64,000 bases of DNA from Nocardioides litoris. Its GTDB lineage: Bacteria > Actinomycetota > Actinomycetes > Propionibacteriales > Nocardioidaceae. Where the stretch lies: positions 1,364,001 through 1,428,000 of the forward strand of contig NZ_VDMR01000001.1 of the NCBI RefSeq assembly GCF_006346315.1. The letters are read 5' to 3'. The position numbers were made by a program, and so were the translations under genes. The stretch's first letter is position 1, and each line of letters begins with the position of its first letter. Positions 21,900 through 30,548 of this stretch are shown piece after piece. The notes beneath the pieces are model-generated. The model did not search any database. It was not told where the DNA came from and saw nothing but the letters and a program-made list of their open reading frames with translations.

Positions 21900-23111
21900 G
21901 TGGTGCCGTCCGCCCTCCCTCCCGGTGACCCGGCGCCCGTCGACGGCGGGCTGCCGGCCGAGGCGTTCAGCGGCCGCGACGAGCGCACCCTGTCGGTCTA
22001 CGTGCACGTGCCCTACTGCCGGGTGCGCTGCGGCTACTGCGACTTCAACACCTACACCGCCGACGAGCTCGGACCCGGCGCGAGCCGGTCGTCGTACGCC
22101 GACCAGGCGGTCGCCGAGGTCCGGCTGGCCCGGCGGGTGCTGGGCGACGACCCGCGCCCGGTCTCGACGGTGTTCCTCGGCGGCGGCACGCCGACCCTGC
22201 TGCCGCCGGCCGACCTCGGCCGGGTGCTGCGCGCCGTCGACGACGAGCTCGGCCTGGCGCCGGGCGCCGAGGTGACCACCGAGTCCAACCCCGACTCGGT
22301 CACCCCGGCCGACCTCGTCGCCCTGCGCGAGGCGGGCTACACACGCATCTCGTTCGGCATGCAGTCCTCGGTCGGCCACGTGCTGCGCGTGCTCGACCGC
22401 ACCCACGACCCCGAGCGGGTGCCGCGGGTGGTGGAGGCGGCGCGGGCGGCCGGGTTCGAGCAGGTCAGCCTCGACCTCATCTACGGCACGCCGGGGGAGA
22501 CCCTGGCCGACTGGGAGGCCAGCCTCGACGCAGCGCTGGCCTGCCGGCCCGACCACGTCTCGGCGTACGCCCTCATCGTCGAGGAGGGCACCGCGCTCGC
22601 CCGCCAGGTGCGCCGCGGGGTCGTCCCGGTGCCCGACGACGACGACCTCGCCGACAAGTACGTCGCGGCCGACGAGCGGCTGACCGCGGCCGGGCTCGGC
22701 TGGTACGAGGTCTCCAACTGGGCCTCCTCCGACGACAGCGCGTGCCGCCACAACCTGGCCTACTGGCGCGGCGGCGACTGGTGGGGCGTCGGTCCCGGCG
22801 CCCACTCCCACGTCGGCGGCACCCGCTGGTGGAACGTCAAGCACCCCGCGGCGTACGCCGACCGGCTGGCCGCCGGGTCCAGTCCGGCGGCCGCGCGCGA
22901 GGTGCTCGACGCGGAGACCCGACGGGTCGAACGGGTGCTGCTCGAGGTGCGGCTGCGCGCCGGCCTGCCGCTCGCCGTGCTCGACGCCGACGGCCGCGCC
23001 GAGGTCGAGCGGGTCGTCGCCGACGGCCTGGCCGCCGTGGCCGACGGCCGGCTGGTGCTGACGCGCGCCGGCCGGCTGCTGGCCGACGGCGTCGTCAGGC
23101 GCCTGCTGTGA
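21900..23111 (+). CDS. hemW: Radical SAM heme chaperone HemW
   Basis: The 403-residue radical SAM protein has the cluster motif CRVRCGYC (CxxxCxxC, C40/C44/C47), FLGGGTPTLLP, SFGMQS and the C-terminal HemN-like domain. HemW delivers haem to respiratory proteins; it is not the coproporphyrinogen dehydrogenase it is often annotated as. Start GTG at 21900 or 21903. The last 17 bp overlap the 3' end of the convergent DUF3097 gene. Its place between lepA and hrcA is conserved in many bacteria. Confidence 0.92.
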   Translation: MVPSALPPGDPAPVDGGLPAEAFSGRDERTLSVYVHVPYCRVRCGYCDFNTYTADELGPGASRSSYADQAVAEVRLARRVLGDDPRPVSTVFLGGGTPTLLPPADLGRVLRAVDDELGLAPGAEVTTESNPDSVTPADLVALREAGYTRISFGMQSSVGHVLRVLDRTHDPERVPRVVEAARAAGFEQVSLDLIYGTPGETLADWEASLDAALACRPDHVSAYALIVEEGTALARQVRRGVVPVPDDDDLADKYVAADERLTAAGLGWYEVSNWASSDDSACRHNLAYWRGGDWWGVGPGAHSHVGGTRWWNVKHPAAYADRLAAGSSPAAAREVLDAETRRVERVLLEVRLRAGLPLAVLDADGRAEVERVVADGLAAVADGRLVLTRAGRLLADGVVRRLL

Positions 23112-23940
23112 GGTCGGCGGTGACGAAGTCGATGAGCTCCTCGACCCGGCCGAGCAGGGCCGGTTCGCAGTCGGCGTAGGACGACACCCTCGACAGGATG
23201 TGCTTCCAGGCGCGGGCGATGTCGGCCTGGTCGTCGTGGGGCCAGCCGAGCGCGGCGCACACGCCCTTCTTCCACTCGACCTCGCGGGGGACGTCGGGCC
23301 AGCGCCGCAGCCCGACCCGTTCGGGCTTGACCGCCGCCCACACGTCGACGTACGGGTGGCCGACGACGAGCACGTGCTCGCCCTGCACCTGCTGGGCGAT
23401 CCGCTGCTCCTTCGACCCCCGGACGAGGTGGTCGACGAGCACGCCGACCCGCCGGCCCGGACCGGGGTCGAAGTCGCGCACGATGTCGGGCAGGTGGTCG
23501 ACGCCGTCGAGGAACTCGACCACGACGCCCTCGATGCGCAGGTCGTCGCCCCACACCTTCTCGACCAGCTCGGCGTCGTGGCGGCCCTCGACGAAGATGC
23601 GGCTGCCGCGGGCGACCCGGGCCTGCACGCCGGCCACGGCGACCGAGCCCGAGGCGGTGCGGGTGGGGGCCGCGGGCGCCTTGACGCGCACCGGGGCGAC
23701 GAGCACCACCGGCCGGCCCTCGAGCAGGAAGCCCGGACCCAGCGGGAACGTCCGGCGCCGCTGCCGACGGTCCTCCAGCGTGAGCACGTGCAGGTCGCGG
23801 TCGACCTGCACGACCTCGCCGACGAAGTCGGTCATCACCTCCTCGACCACGAGGCCGAGGTCGGCGGTCGCCTCGGTGGCCCGGCCGCGCTTGGGCGCAC
23901 GCCAGTCACCGGCCAGGACGTCGGAGCCGTATCGATCCAC
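23095..23940 (-). CDS. DUF3097 family protein
   Basis: The 281-residue actinobacterial protein of unknown function starts MDRYGSDVLAGDWR and carries the family block RIFVEGRHDAELVEKVWGDDLR, which resembles a Toprim-like core (acidic E and D residues), then GVLVDHLVRGSKEQRIA and VVGHPYVDVWAAVKP. It may be a nuclease or primase-like metal enzyme, but this is unproven. A TAGCGT hexamer lies 6 nt upstream of the ATG on its strand (plus 23947-23952), suggesting a leaderless mRNA. Confidence 0.85.
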   Translation of the reverse strand: MDRYGSDVLAGDWRAPKRGRATEATADLGLVVEEVMTDFVGEVVQVDRDLHVLTLEDRRQRRRTFPLGPGFLLEGRPVVLVAPVRVKAPAAPTRTASGSVAVAGVQARVARGSRIFVEGRHDAELVEKVWGDDLRIEGVVVEFLDGVDHLPDIVRDFDPGPGRRVGVLVDHLVRGSKEQRIAQQVQGEHVLVVGHPYVDVWAAVKPERVGLRRWPDVPREVEWKKGVCAALGWPHDDQADIARAWKHILSRVSSYADCEPALLGRVEELIDFVTADLTAGA

Positions 23941-23975
23941 GCCCCGACGCTAGGACGACGCTGCGGCGGCGCGGG

Positions 23976-24218
23976 TCAGGACGCGCCGTCGTCGCCGTCC
24001 TGTGACCCGCCCGACGCGCCCTCGGCCCCCTCGGACCCCTGGGAGCCGTCGGACTCGTCGGGGGTCTTGCCCCCGTCCATCAGGTCGTCGACGGTCTCGC
24101 CGGCCTCGAGGCCCCCGGCGAGCGGGTTCTCGTCGGGCTGCAGGTCCTCGGGGAGGTCCTCGTCGGCAATGCCCTGCACCTCGGCGGTCTGGTCCTGCTC
24201 GCTCTCGGACTGGCTCAT
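23976..24218 (-). CDS. Small acidic hypothetical protein
   Basis: The 80-residue protein is very acidic and low in complexity (start MSQSESEQDQTAEVQGIADE; a middle ENPLAGGLEAGETVDDLMDG; Gly/Ser/Asp tail). It has no membrane segment or recognised domain and is likely disordered. The ATG at 24218 is preferred over an in-frame TTG at 24227. The gene lies 35 bp upstream of the DUF3097 gene on the same strand. Function unknown. Confidence 0.55.
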   Translation of the reverse strand: MSQSESEQDQTAEVQGIADEDLPEDLQPDENPLAGGLEAGETVDDLMDGGKTPDESDGSQGSEGAEGASGGSQDGDDGAS

Positions 24219-24300
24219 GCCCGGCAACGTACGCCGCCCGCGCTCCCCGGCACGCCACCCCCGCGGGTCGGCCGGGGCGCCGGGGTGTCCCCCAGATCGG

Positions 24301-25161
24301 TCAGAGGAGGGGGAGCCGCTTCTGGGCGCGGGGGAGCTGCTCGTAGACGCGCCGGACGGCCTGGTCGAGGAAGCGGACCGGGAAGGGCCACTCGTCGGCG
24401 GCGTCGAGGGCCTCGGCCGCCGGGACCCCGCGGCCGGCCAGGTCGCGGATCGTCTCCGCCAGGACCCCGATGTCGTTGCGCTGCTGCTCGACGAACTCCC
24501 GGTCGACGACCGCGCCGTGGCCGGGCACCACGACCGAGTCGCCGGTGGTCAGGCCGAGCACGACGTCGAGGGTCAGCGGCCACTCCAGCGGCCAGCAGTC
24601 CGCACCGAAGCCCGGGGTGCCCTCCCGCTCCTGCGACTCCTCGACGAGGTCGCCGGCCAGCAGCACGTCGGCGTCGGGCACCCGGACGACCAGGTCGCCG
24701 GCGGTGTGGCCGCGCCCGGGGTGCACCAGCTCGACGAGCCGGTCGCCGAGGTCGACGACCCGGGCCGAGGAGAAGGTGTGCGTGGCGGGCACGAGCGTCG
24801 TCGCCCGCACCTCGGCCGATCGCGGGTCGCTGTCGTCGGGGTCCCACGCGTCCTCGTGGCCGACCCCGGCCACCTGCGCCGCCTGGGCGGTCTCGTGGGC
24901 GTGCACCGGCACGTCGCCGTAGGCCGCGAGGACGGCGCCGTTGCCGAAGCAGTGGTCGACGTGCTCGTGGGTGTTGACGGCCTCCACGACGTCACCGAGG
25001 CCGAGGGCCCGGACGTCGGCCACGACCTCGCGGGCCGCGACGTCGGAGGCGTGCGTGTCGACCAGGAGCAGGCCGCGCGCGCCGCGCACGATCGTCACGT
25101 TGAGGTCGAACCACGGGTAGCGGGAGACCCAGACGCGGTCGGCGACCTCGGTGAACGGCAT
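24301..25161 (-). CDS. MBL-fold metallo-hydrolase
   Basis: The 286-residue metallo-beta-lactamase-fold enzyme has a zinc motif NTHEHVDHCFGN (HxHxDH near residues 64-69), a second His in HPGRGHTAGDL, the Asp in LAGDLVEES and the last His in VVPGHGAVV, so the full two-metal set is present. It has the size of the glyoxalase II/quinoprotein-relay-like subgroup. The reaction is not predictable from sequence. Its start lies 19 bp from the 3' end of the DUF2470 gene, on the same strand. Confidence 0.85.
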   Translation of the reverse strand: MPFTEVADRVWVSRYPWFDLNVTIVRGARGLLLVDTHASDVAAREVVADVRALGLGDVVEAVNTHEHVDHCFGNGAVLAAYGDVPVHAHETAQAAQVAGVGHEDAWDPDDSDPRSAEVRATTLVPATHTFSSARVVDLGDRLVELVHPGRGHTAGDLVVRVPDADVLLAGDLVEESQEREGTPGFGADCWPLEWPLTLDVVLGLTTGDSVVVPGHGAVVDREFVEQQRNDIGVLAETIRDLAGRGVPAAEALDAADEWPFPVRFLDQAVRRVYEQLPRAQKRLPLL

Positions 25162-25180
25162 GCTGCCGTTGTAGCAGGCC

Positions 25181-25936
25181 TCAGCAGAGGCCGGCGTGCA
25201 GCTCGCGGCGCAGGGCGTCGCCGAGCTCCTCGGTGGTGGTCGCGGGACGGGCGAAGACGAGGCGGCGGGTGTGGGCGCCGTCGAGGCCGACCCACTGCAC
25301 CTCGACGCCGGTCGGGCACAGGCCGTGCAGCGCCACGCCGACGACAGCGCTGAGGGGCAGGTCGACGGTGGTGGCGACCGCGCGGCGCAGCTCGTCCTGG
25401 TGGGCGAGGTTGGCGTGCTCGGTGGCGCGCTGGAGGTAGCCGCGGTTGAGGTCGTGCACGGAGGAGCGGAAGTGCTCGACGGGCACGCGCACCTGGTCGC
25501 CGCCCGCCCGGGGACGGGTCAGGACGACCACGTCGACGACCAGTACGACGGTCTCGCGCTCCTCGGTGCAGCACTCGCACCGGTCGGCTCCGCGCCGCTC
25601 GAGCCGCCCACCGAGGGTGAGCACGGCCTCGCGGTCGGGCGTGCCGGGGCGGCCCAGTCCGCTCTCGAGGGTCATCAGCGCGCGGCGACCCTCGGTGGCC
25701 GCGGCGACCAGGCGGGTGCCCGCGGGGGAGGAGAAGGTGGGCACGCCGCCGAGGTCCTGCATGCCGAGCTCGCCCCGGCCGCCCTCGGCCGGGTCGCCGA
25801 GGTCGTCGAGCACGTCGTCGACACCGTCGACGACCAGGTTGACGCCCTCGGGGCAGGCGAGCACCGAGCGGGCGGCCGCGGCCAGCAGCCGGGGGTCGCC
25901 GGTGCCGGTGCTGCGGCGGGAGTCGAGGCTGGTCAT
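25181..25936 (-). CDS. DUF2470 domain protein, putative iron-regulated haem-utilisation protein
   Basis: The 251-residue protein has a split-barrel-like N-terminal region and a C-terminal DUF2470-like segment (ATEHANLAHQDELRRAVA, LHGLCPTGVEVQWVGLDG), the layout of HugZ-like haem-utilisation proteins. C-C pairs (CECC near residue 145) are unusual. The ATG at 25936 is chosen because the iron box lies only 31 bp upstream. The box implies transcription when iron is scarce, which fits acquisition of iron from haem. Catalysis not demonstrated. Confidence 0.75.
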   Translation of the reverse strand: MTSLDSRRSTGTGDPRLLAAAARSVLACPEGVNLVVDGVDDVLDDLGDPAEGGRGELGMQDLGGVPTFSSPAGTRLVAAATEGRRALMTLESGLGRPGTPDREAVLTLGGRLERRGADRCECCTEERETVVLVVDVVVLTRPRAGGDQVRVPVEHFRSSVHDLNRGYLQRATEHANLAHQDELRRAVATTVDLPLSAVVGVALHGLCPTGVEVQWVGLDGAHTRRLVFARPATTTEELGDALRRELHAGLC

Positions 25937-25966
25937 GCGGGCTCTCCTGGTGTCCTGGACTGAGAC

Positions 25967-25985
25967 TAAGGCAAGCCTAACCTTG
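25967..25985 (-). promoter_or_regulatory. IdeR/DtxR iron box
   Basis: On the minus strand the 19-mer CAAGGTTAGGCTTGCCTTA matches 14 of 19 positions of the DtxR/IdeR consensus TTAGGTTAGGCTAACCTAA. It sits 31 bp upstream of the DUF2470 start, where bound Fe-IdeR would block transcription. Confidence 0.75.
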
Positions 25986-26049
25986 CCGTGGTCGATCGTG
26001 CCAGGGGGCTGCCCCGTGAGGTCCGTCTCCGACCCCGGGAGCGGTAGAC

Positions 26050-26076
26050 TTGGCACTCGGATCAGGGGAGTGCCAG
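26050..26076 (+). promoter_or_regulatory. CIRCE element of hrcA
   Basis: TTGGCACTC, nine bases, GAGTGCCAG: the exact spacing of CIRCE (TTAGCACTC-N9-GAGTGCTAA), with one substitution per half plus a terminal change. A -10-like TAGACT lies immediately before and overlaps it (26045-26050). HrcA binding here would autorepress hrcA-dnaJ. Confidence 0.9.
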
Positions 26077-26115
26077 GAGGGCCGGGGACGGCCCGCGACG
26101 CGATGGGAGGTCGCC

Positions 26116-27126
26116 GTGCAGGAGGAACGCCGGATCGCCGTGCTGCGCGCGATCGTCCAGGACTACGTCGCGACCGAGGAGCCCGTCGGCTCCAAGGCGC
26201 TCGTCGAGCGCCACGGCCTCAACGTCTCACCGGCCACGGTGCGCAACGACATGGCGGCATTGGAGGAGGAGGGCTACCTCACCCAGCCCCACACCAGCGC
26301 CGGGCGAGTGCCCACCGACAAGGGCTACCGCCTCTTCGTCGACCGGCTCGGGTCGGTCAAGCCGCTCAGCGCCGCCGAGAAGCGCGCCATCGCCAGCTTC
26401 CTCGACGGCGCGGTCGACCTCGACGACGTCGTCACCAGGAGCGTGCGCCTGCTCTCCCAGCTGACCCGCCAGGTCGCCGTCGTGCAGTACCCCACGCTGT
26501 CGCGCTCCACCGTGCGCCACATCGAGCTGGTCGCGCTGGCGCCCCAGCGGCTCCTCGCCGTGCTCATCCTGAGCACCGGCCGGGTCGAGCAGCGCGTCGT
26601 CGAGCTGCCCGAGCCCCTCGTCGACGACGATCTCGCCCGCCTGCGCAGCCGCCTCAACCTCGCCGCCACCGGCGAGGTCATCGCCGACGCCGTCGCCGCG
26701 CTGCGCCGGCTCGGCCCCGAGCAGCCCGACGCGACCCGCACCGTCGCCGACGTCCTCGCCGACGCGATGTCCGACCACCGCTCCGACAGCCGGGTCGCGG
26801 TCGGCGGCGCCGCCAACCTCGCCCGGTACGGCGACCACTTCGACTCCGCGGTGCGCCCGCTGCTCGAGGCGCTCGAGGAGCACGTGGTGCTGCTCAAGCT
26901 CATGGGCGAGGCCACCGCGGCCGGCACGGTCACGGTCCGCATCGGGGCCGAGGGCCCGATCGAGGAGTTCTCCTCGACCAGTGTCGTCACCACCGGCTAC
27001 GGCCCGGCCCAGGACGCCCTGGCCAGCCTCGGCGTCGTCGGGCCGACCCGCATGGACTACCCCGGCACGATGGCGGCGGTGCGCGCCGTCGCCCGCTACG
27101 TGACCCGCATCCTCGACGAGGCCTGA
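26116..27126 (+). CDS. hrcA: Heat-inducible transcription repressor HrcA
   Basis: The 336-residue repressor has an N-terminal winged helix ([20 protein letters not shown], about 37-56; [17 protein letters not shown]) and C-terminal GAF-like dimerisation region ([14 protein letters not shown]). It binds CIRCE sites, with GroEL as co-factor. GTG at 26116 is preceded by GGGAGG at 6 nt. It is followed by dnaJ, 67 bp downstream, the common actinobacterial arrangement, and a CIRCE lies upstream. Confidence 0.95.
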   Translation: MQEERRIAVLRAIVQDYVATEEPVGSKALVERHGLNVSPATVRNDMAALEEEGYLTQPHTSAGRVPTDKGYRLFVDRLGSVKPLSAAEKRAIASFLDGAVDLDDVVTRSVRLLSQLTRQVAVVQYPTLSRSTVRHIELVALAPQRLLAVLILSTGRVEQRVVELPEPLVDDDLARLRSRLNLAATGEVIADAVAALRRLGPEQPDATRTVADVLADAMSDHRSDSRVAVGGAANLARYGDHFDSAVRPLLEALEEHVVLLKLMGEATAAGTVTVRIGAEGPIEEFSSTSVVTTGYGPAQDALASLGVVGPTRMDYPGTMAAVRAVARYVTRILDEA

Positions 27127-27193
27127 CCGGCCTCGCCCGCCTGCACCCTCCCGCGCACTCCCGCACCACCCGACGTAGAGCGAAGGAACACCG

Positions 27194-28345
27194 TTGAGCC
27201 AGGACCCGTACGACCTCCTCGGGGTCGACCGCGACGCCGACGCCGACGCGATCAAGAAGGCCTACCGGCGGCTCGCGCGCCAGCTCCACCCCGACGTCAA
27301 CCCCGACCCGGAGACCCAGGAGCGCTTCAAGGAGGTCTCGGCGGCCTACGAGGTCCTTTCCGACCCGCAGAAGCGCGCCGCCTACGACCGGGGCGGCGAC
27401 GCCTTCGCCGGCGGGTTCGGCCAGGGCGCCGGGTTCTCGTTCACCGACATCATGGACGCCTTCTTCGGCGGCCAGCCGGGTGCCGGCGGTGGGCGCGGCC
27501 CGCGCTCCCGCCGGCGCCGGGGCCAGGACGCGCTCGTCCGCATCGAGGTCGACCTGGCCGATGCCGCCTTCGGCGTCTCGCGCGAGCTCAAGGTCGACAC
27601 CGCGGTGGTCTGCCAGACCTGCCAGGGCGACGGGGCGGCCCCGGGCAGCCAGCCCGTGCCCTGCGAGACCTGCCGCGGCCAGGGCGAGGTGGCCCACGTG
27701 CAGCGCTCGTTCCTCGGCGAGGTGCGGACCCTGCGTCCCTGCGCGGCGTGCCGCGGGTTCGGCACGATCATCCCCGAGCCGTGCCGCGAGTGCTCCGGCG
27801 ACGGCCGGGTCCGCTCCCGGCGCACCCTGACGGTCAAGATCCCCGCCGGCGTCGACACCGGCACCCGCGTCCAGCTCGCCGAGCAGGGCGAGGTCGGCCC
27901 CGGCGGGGGCCCCGCCGGCGACCTGTACGTCGAGATCCACGTCGCCCCGCACGAGACCTTCACCCGCCACGGCAACGACCTGCACTGCACGATCACCCTG
28001 CCGATGACCGCGGCCGCGCTCGGCACCACGCTCACGCTGCCGACGCTGGAGGCCGACGTCGAGGACGGAGCCGGGTCGGGCGTCGAGACGTCCTTCGAGC
28101 TCGAGGTGCCGGCCGGCACGCAGTCGGGCCACGAGCAGGTCCTCACGGGCCGCGGCGTCCCCGGGCTGCGCGGCGGCCGGGGCGACCTGGTCGTAACCAC
28201 GGTCGTCGAGACACCCACCCGCCTCGACGCCCGGCAGGAGGAGCTGCTCCGCGAGCTCGCGGCGATCCGCGACGAGGAGCACCCCGGCGGCCAGGTGAAG
28301 GCCCCGCACAAGTCGGTCTTCGGCCGGCTCTTCGGCGGCCACTGA
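27194..28345 (+). CDS. dnaJ: Chaperone DnaJ (DnaJ2 type)
   Basis: This 383-residue type I Hsp40 stimulates DnaK ATPase activity. The J domain contains HPD near residues 34-36, then a Gly/Phe-rich linker, four CxxCxGxG zinc repeats ([32 protein letters not shown]) and the C-terminal substrate-binding domains. It starts with TTG at 27194, with GAAGGA 7 nt upstream; no closer ATG or GTG exists. Likely HrcA-controlled through the upstream CIRCE. Confidence 0.95.
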   Translation: MSQDPYDLLGVDRDADADAIKKAYRRLARQLHPDVNPDPETQERFKEVSAAYEVLSDPQKRAAYDRGGDAFAGGFGQGAGFSFTDIMDAFFGGQPGAGGGRGPRSRRRRGQDALVRIEVDLADAAFGVSRELKVDTAVVCQTCQGDGAAPGSQPVPCETCRGQGEVAHVQRSFLGEVRTLRPCAACRGFGTIIPEPCRECSGDGRVRSRRTLTVKIPAGVDTGTRVQLAEQGEVGPGGGPAGDLYVEIHVAPHETFTRHGNDLHCTITLPMTAAALGTTLTLPTLEADVEDGAGSGVETSFELEVPAGTQSGHEQVLTGRGVPGLRGGRGDLVVTTVVETPTRLDARQEELLRELAAIRDEEHPGGQVKAPHKSVFGRLFGGH

Positions 28346-28359
28346 GCCACGACGACCCC

Positions 28360-29100
28360 GTGAGCCTCCCGGTCCACCTCGTCCCGTCCCTCGCCACCGC
28401 CGCCCCCGGTGGCACCGTGGTCGTCGAGGGCGACGAGGCCCACCACGCTGTCGCCGTACGACGCCTGCGCGTCGGTGAGCCGGTCGTGCTGACTGACGGG
28501 GCCGGCCGCACGGCCACCGGGCCCGTCGCGGCCACCGGCAAGCGGCGGCTCGAGGTCGTGGTCGACCGGGTCGACGACGCCCCGCGGCCCGACCCCGAGG
28601 TCCTGGTCGTGCAGGCGCTGCCCAAGGGCGACCGGGGCGAGCTCGCCGTCGAGGTGCTCACCGAGGTCGGCGTCGGGACCATCGTCCCGTGGGCCGCCGC
28701 GCGCTCGGTGGCGGTCTGGAAGGGCGAGCGGGCCGAGAAGTCGCTGGCCCGGTGGCGCGCCACGGCCCGCGAGGCCGCCAAGCAGGCCCGACGCCCCTGG
28801 CACCCGGAGGTCCGGCCGATGGCCACGACCGCCGAGGCCGTCGCGCTCGTCGGCGCCGCCGCCCTCGCGGTCGTGCTGCACGAGGACGCTGCCTCGACCT
28901 TCGCGGGGTTGACGGTGCCGACGACGGGCACCCTCGCCGTCGTGGTGGGCCCCGAGGGTGGGCTCGACGAGGCGGAAGTCGCGGCGTTCGCCGCCGCCGG
29001 GGCGGTCTCCTGCCGCCTCGGCCCGGAGGTCCTGCGCACCTCCACGGCCGGCGTCGTGGCCGTGGGCGCGCTGCTCGCGCGGACGGCGCGGTGGGCATGA
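28360..29100 (+). CDS. rsmE: 16S rRNA m3U1498 methyltransferase
   Basis: The 246-residue SPOUT-class methyltransferase modifies U1498 of 16S rRNA. N-terminal PUA-like part (GDEAHHAVAVRRLRVGEPV), then ALPKGDRGELAVEVLTEVGV, and the knotted SAM site VVVGPEGGLDEAEV and LGPEVLRTSTAGV. GTG at 28360 lies 14 nt after the dnaJ stop, and the 3' end overlaps the next gene as ATGA. Confidence 0.93.
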   Translation: MSLPVHLVPSLATAAPGGTVVVEGDEAHHAVAVRRLRVGEPVVLTDGAGRTATGPVAATGKRRLEVVVDRVDDAPRPDPEVLVVQALPKGDRGELAVEVLTEVGVGTIVPWAAARSVAVWKGERAEKSLARWRATAREAAKQARRPWHPEVRPMATTAEAVALVGAAALAVVLHEDAASTFAGLTVPTTGTLAVVVGPEGGLDEAEVAAFAAAGAVSCRLGPEVLRTSTAGVVAVGALLARTARWA

Positions 29101-29576
29101 CCTGGCTTCGCGTGCTGCTCGTCCCGACGCTGCTCGGGATGCTCGGGCTGGTCGTCCTGCCGATCCTCATGGGCTTCGCCGACGCCGGGTTCAACGAGGT
29201 GGAGGCGGGTGAGGACCGGCGGGCGAGGACCGAGATCGACGCCCGCGCCTACGTCGACTCGCGGTTCGACGCCACGTGCGAGGTGACCGCCGCCGACGGG
29301 TCCACCACGACGATCGACGTGGGCGAGGCCCCGGGGCGCAGCAGCATCGGCCTCTCGGGCGACTACGTCGACGGGCCGGCCACGATCTCCTGCGACCGCG
29401 CCGTCACCCTCGGCCGCGACCCCGGCCCGCTCGTGGCCCTGGGCGACCGGCCGTGGTTGCTGGCCGTGCCGATGGTCCTCCTCGGCGGCGGGGCGCTCCT
29501 GCTCGGACGGGCGCTGCGCGCCCAGCGGCGGGACGGTCCGGCGTCCGCCCGGGCCTGGGAGCTCCCGCCGGGCTGA
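29097..29576 (+). CDS. Two-TM membrane protein of unknown function
   Basis: The 159-residue protein has one hydrophobic helix at each end (LRVLLVPTLLGMLGLVVLPI and PWLLAVPMVLLGGGALLLG) bracketing about 90 extracytoplasmic residues with two Cys (CEVTAADG and SCDRA), which could form a disulfide. The start overlaps the rsmE stop (ATGA), so it is translationally coupled. No family recognised. Confidence 0.75.
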   Translation: MTWLRVLLVPTLLGMLGLVVLPILMGFADAGFNEVEAGEDRRARTEIDARAYVDSRFDATCEVTAADGSTTTIDVGEAPGRSSIGLSGDYVDGPATISCDRAVTLGRDPGPLVALGDRPWLLAVPMVLLGGGALLLGRALRAQRRDGPASARAWELPPG

Positions 29577-29603
29577 GCGGCGACCCCCGGCGTGTGGGAG
29601 ACC

Positions 29604-30536
29604 TCAGCCCACGGTGAAGGTGCGGGTGTCCTCGAACGGGCCGGGGCCCTCGCCGCCGGACGGGTCGTCGGTGCGCGCGACGAGCGTGTAGGTGCCCGGC
29701 TCCAGGCCGCTGACGTCGAGCTCGGTGGCGAACGGGTAGAGCTGGTCGCCGAACGCCTCGGCGGTGGTGAAGTCGGTCAGCACCTCGGTGCCGGCCTCGT
29801 CGAGCACGGCGAGGGGCACGGTGGCCTCGAAGGAGCTGGCGACGCCCTCGACGGCGAGGGTGCCGGAGGCCTGCTCGCCCTCGGTGGGCGTGGTCAGGCT
29901 GACCAGCGAGAGCACGTCGAGCTGCGGCTGCGCCTCGACGCCCTCACCCGTGGGCTGGTCGTAGAGGTCGGCGGGGGAGCCGTCGGCCAGCTCGACCCGG
30001 ACCGGCTCACGACTGCCGGCGGCGCCCTGCAGCGTGTACACGAGCGACTGCACGGCCAGCGCGGCCTGCTCGGACGAGGTGCCCTTGTCGGCGCTGAGCG
30101 GCGAGTCCTCGCCGAGGGTGACCACGATGGCGCCGTCGCGCTGCTCGACCGCCTCGACCGTCACGCCCGGCAGGAGCGTGGTGTAGTCCGGGTCCTCGGC
30201 GGCGCCCTCGACGAGCACCTGCGCGGCCCCGAGCAGCGGGTCGCCGTCGACGCGGTGGAACTCGCGGTAGAGGCGCTGGCCCAGGGGGGTCTCGCCGACG
30301 AAGTAGACCGGCACGGCCGTGCCGCCCTCGGCCTCGCCGCCCGGCTCGGTGGTGCCGGGCTCCTGGCTGGAGTCGCCACCGTCCGTGGGCGCCGAGGACT
30401 CCTCGGTGGGGGCCGGGTCGGCTGCCGTGGGCGACGACGACGGCTCGGTGTCGTCCCCGCACGCGGCGAGGCCGGTGCTCAGCAGGCCGGCGAGGGCGAG
30501 GGCGGCGAGACGGGTGGGGGTGCGCATGGGCTTCAT
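29604..30536 (-). CDS. GerMN/Gmad2-domain lipoprotein
   Basis: The 310-residue lipoprotein has a signal with lipobox LAAC, a Ser/Thr/Pro/Glu-rich linker, a GerMN-like domain (VPVYFVGETPLGQRLYREFH through VYTLQGAAGSREPV) and a C-terminal Gmad2 immunoglobulin-like domain starting near SLVSLTTPTEGEQ. GerMN domains occur in spore-germination and cell-envelope proteins; in non-sporulating actinobacteria the role is unknown. It shares domain order with the upstream membrane protein, 12 bp away, and is probably its duplicate. Start at 30536 or an in-frame ATG three codons later. Confidence 0.82.
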   Translation of the reverse strand: MKPMRTPTRLAALALAGLLSTGLAACGDDTEPSSSPTAADPAPTEESSAPTDGGDSSQEPGTTEPGGEAEGGTAVPVYFVGETPLGQRLYREFHRVDGDPLLGAAQVLVEGAAEDPDYTTLLPGVTVEAVEQRDGAIVVTLGEDSPLSADKGTSSEQAALAVQSLVYTLQGAAGSREPVRVELADGSPADLYDQPTGEGVEAQPQLDVLSLVSLTTPTEGEQASGTLAVEGVASSFEATVPLAVLDEAGTEVLTDFTTAEAFGDQLYPFATELDVSGLEPGTYTLVARTDDPSGGEGPGPFEDTRTFTVG

Positions 30537-30548
30537 CCTGACGTCCTC

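Noticed and set aside
23200..25353. Plus-strand frame of 717 codons opposite DUF3097, metallo-hydrolase and DUF2470 genes
   Set aside because: Composition typical of antisense GC-rich DNA; the minus-strand genes have clear motifs and an iron box.
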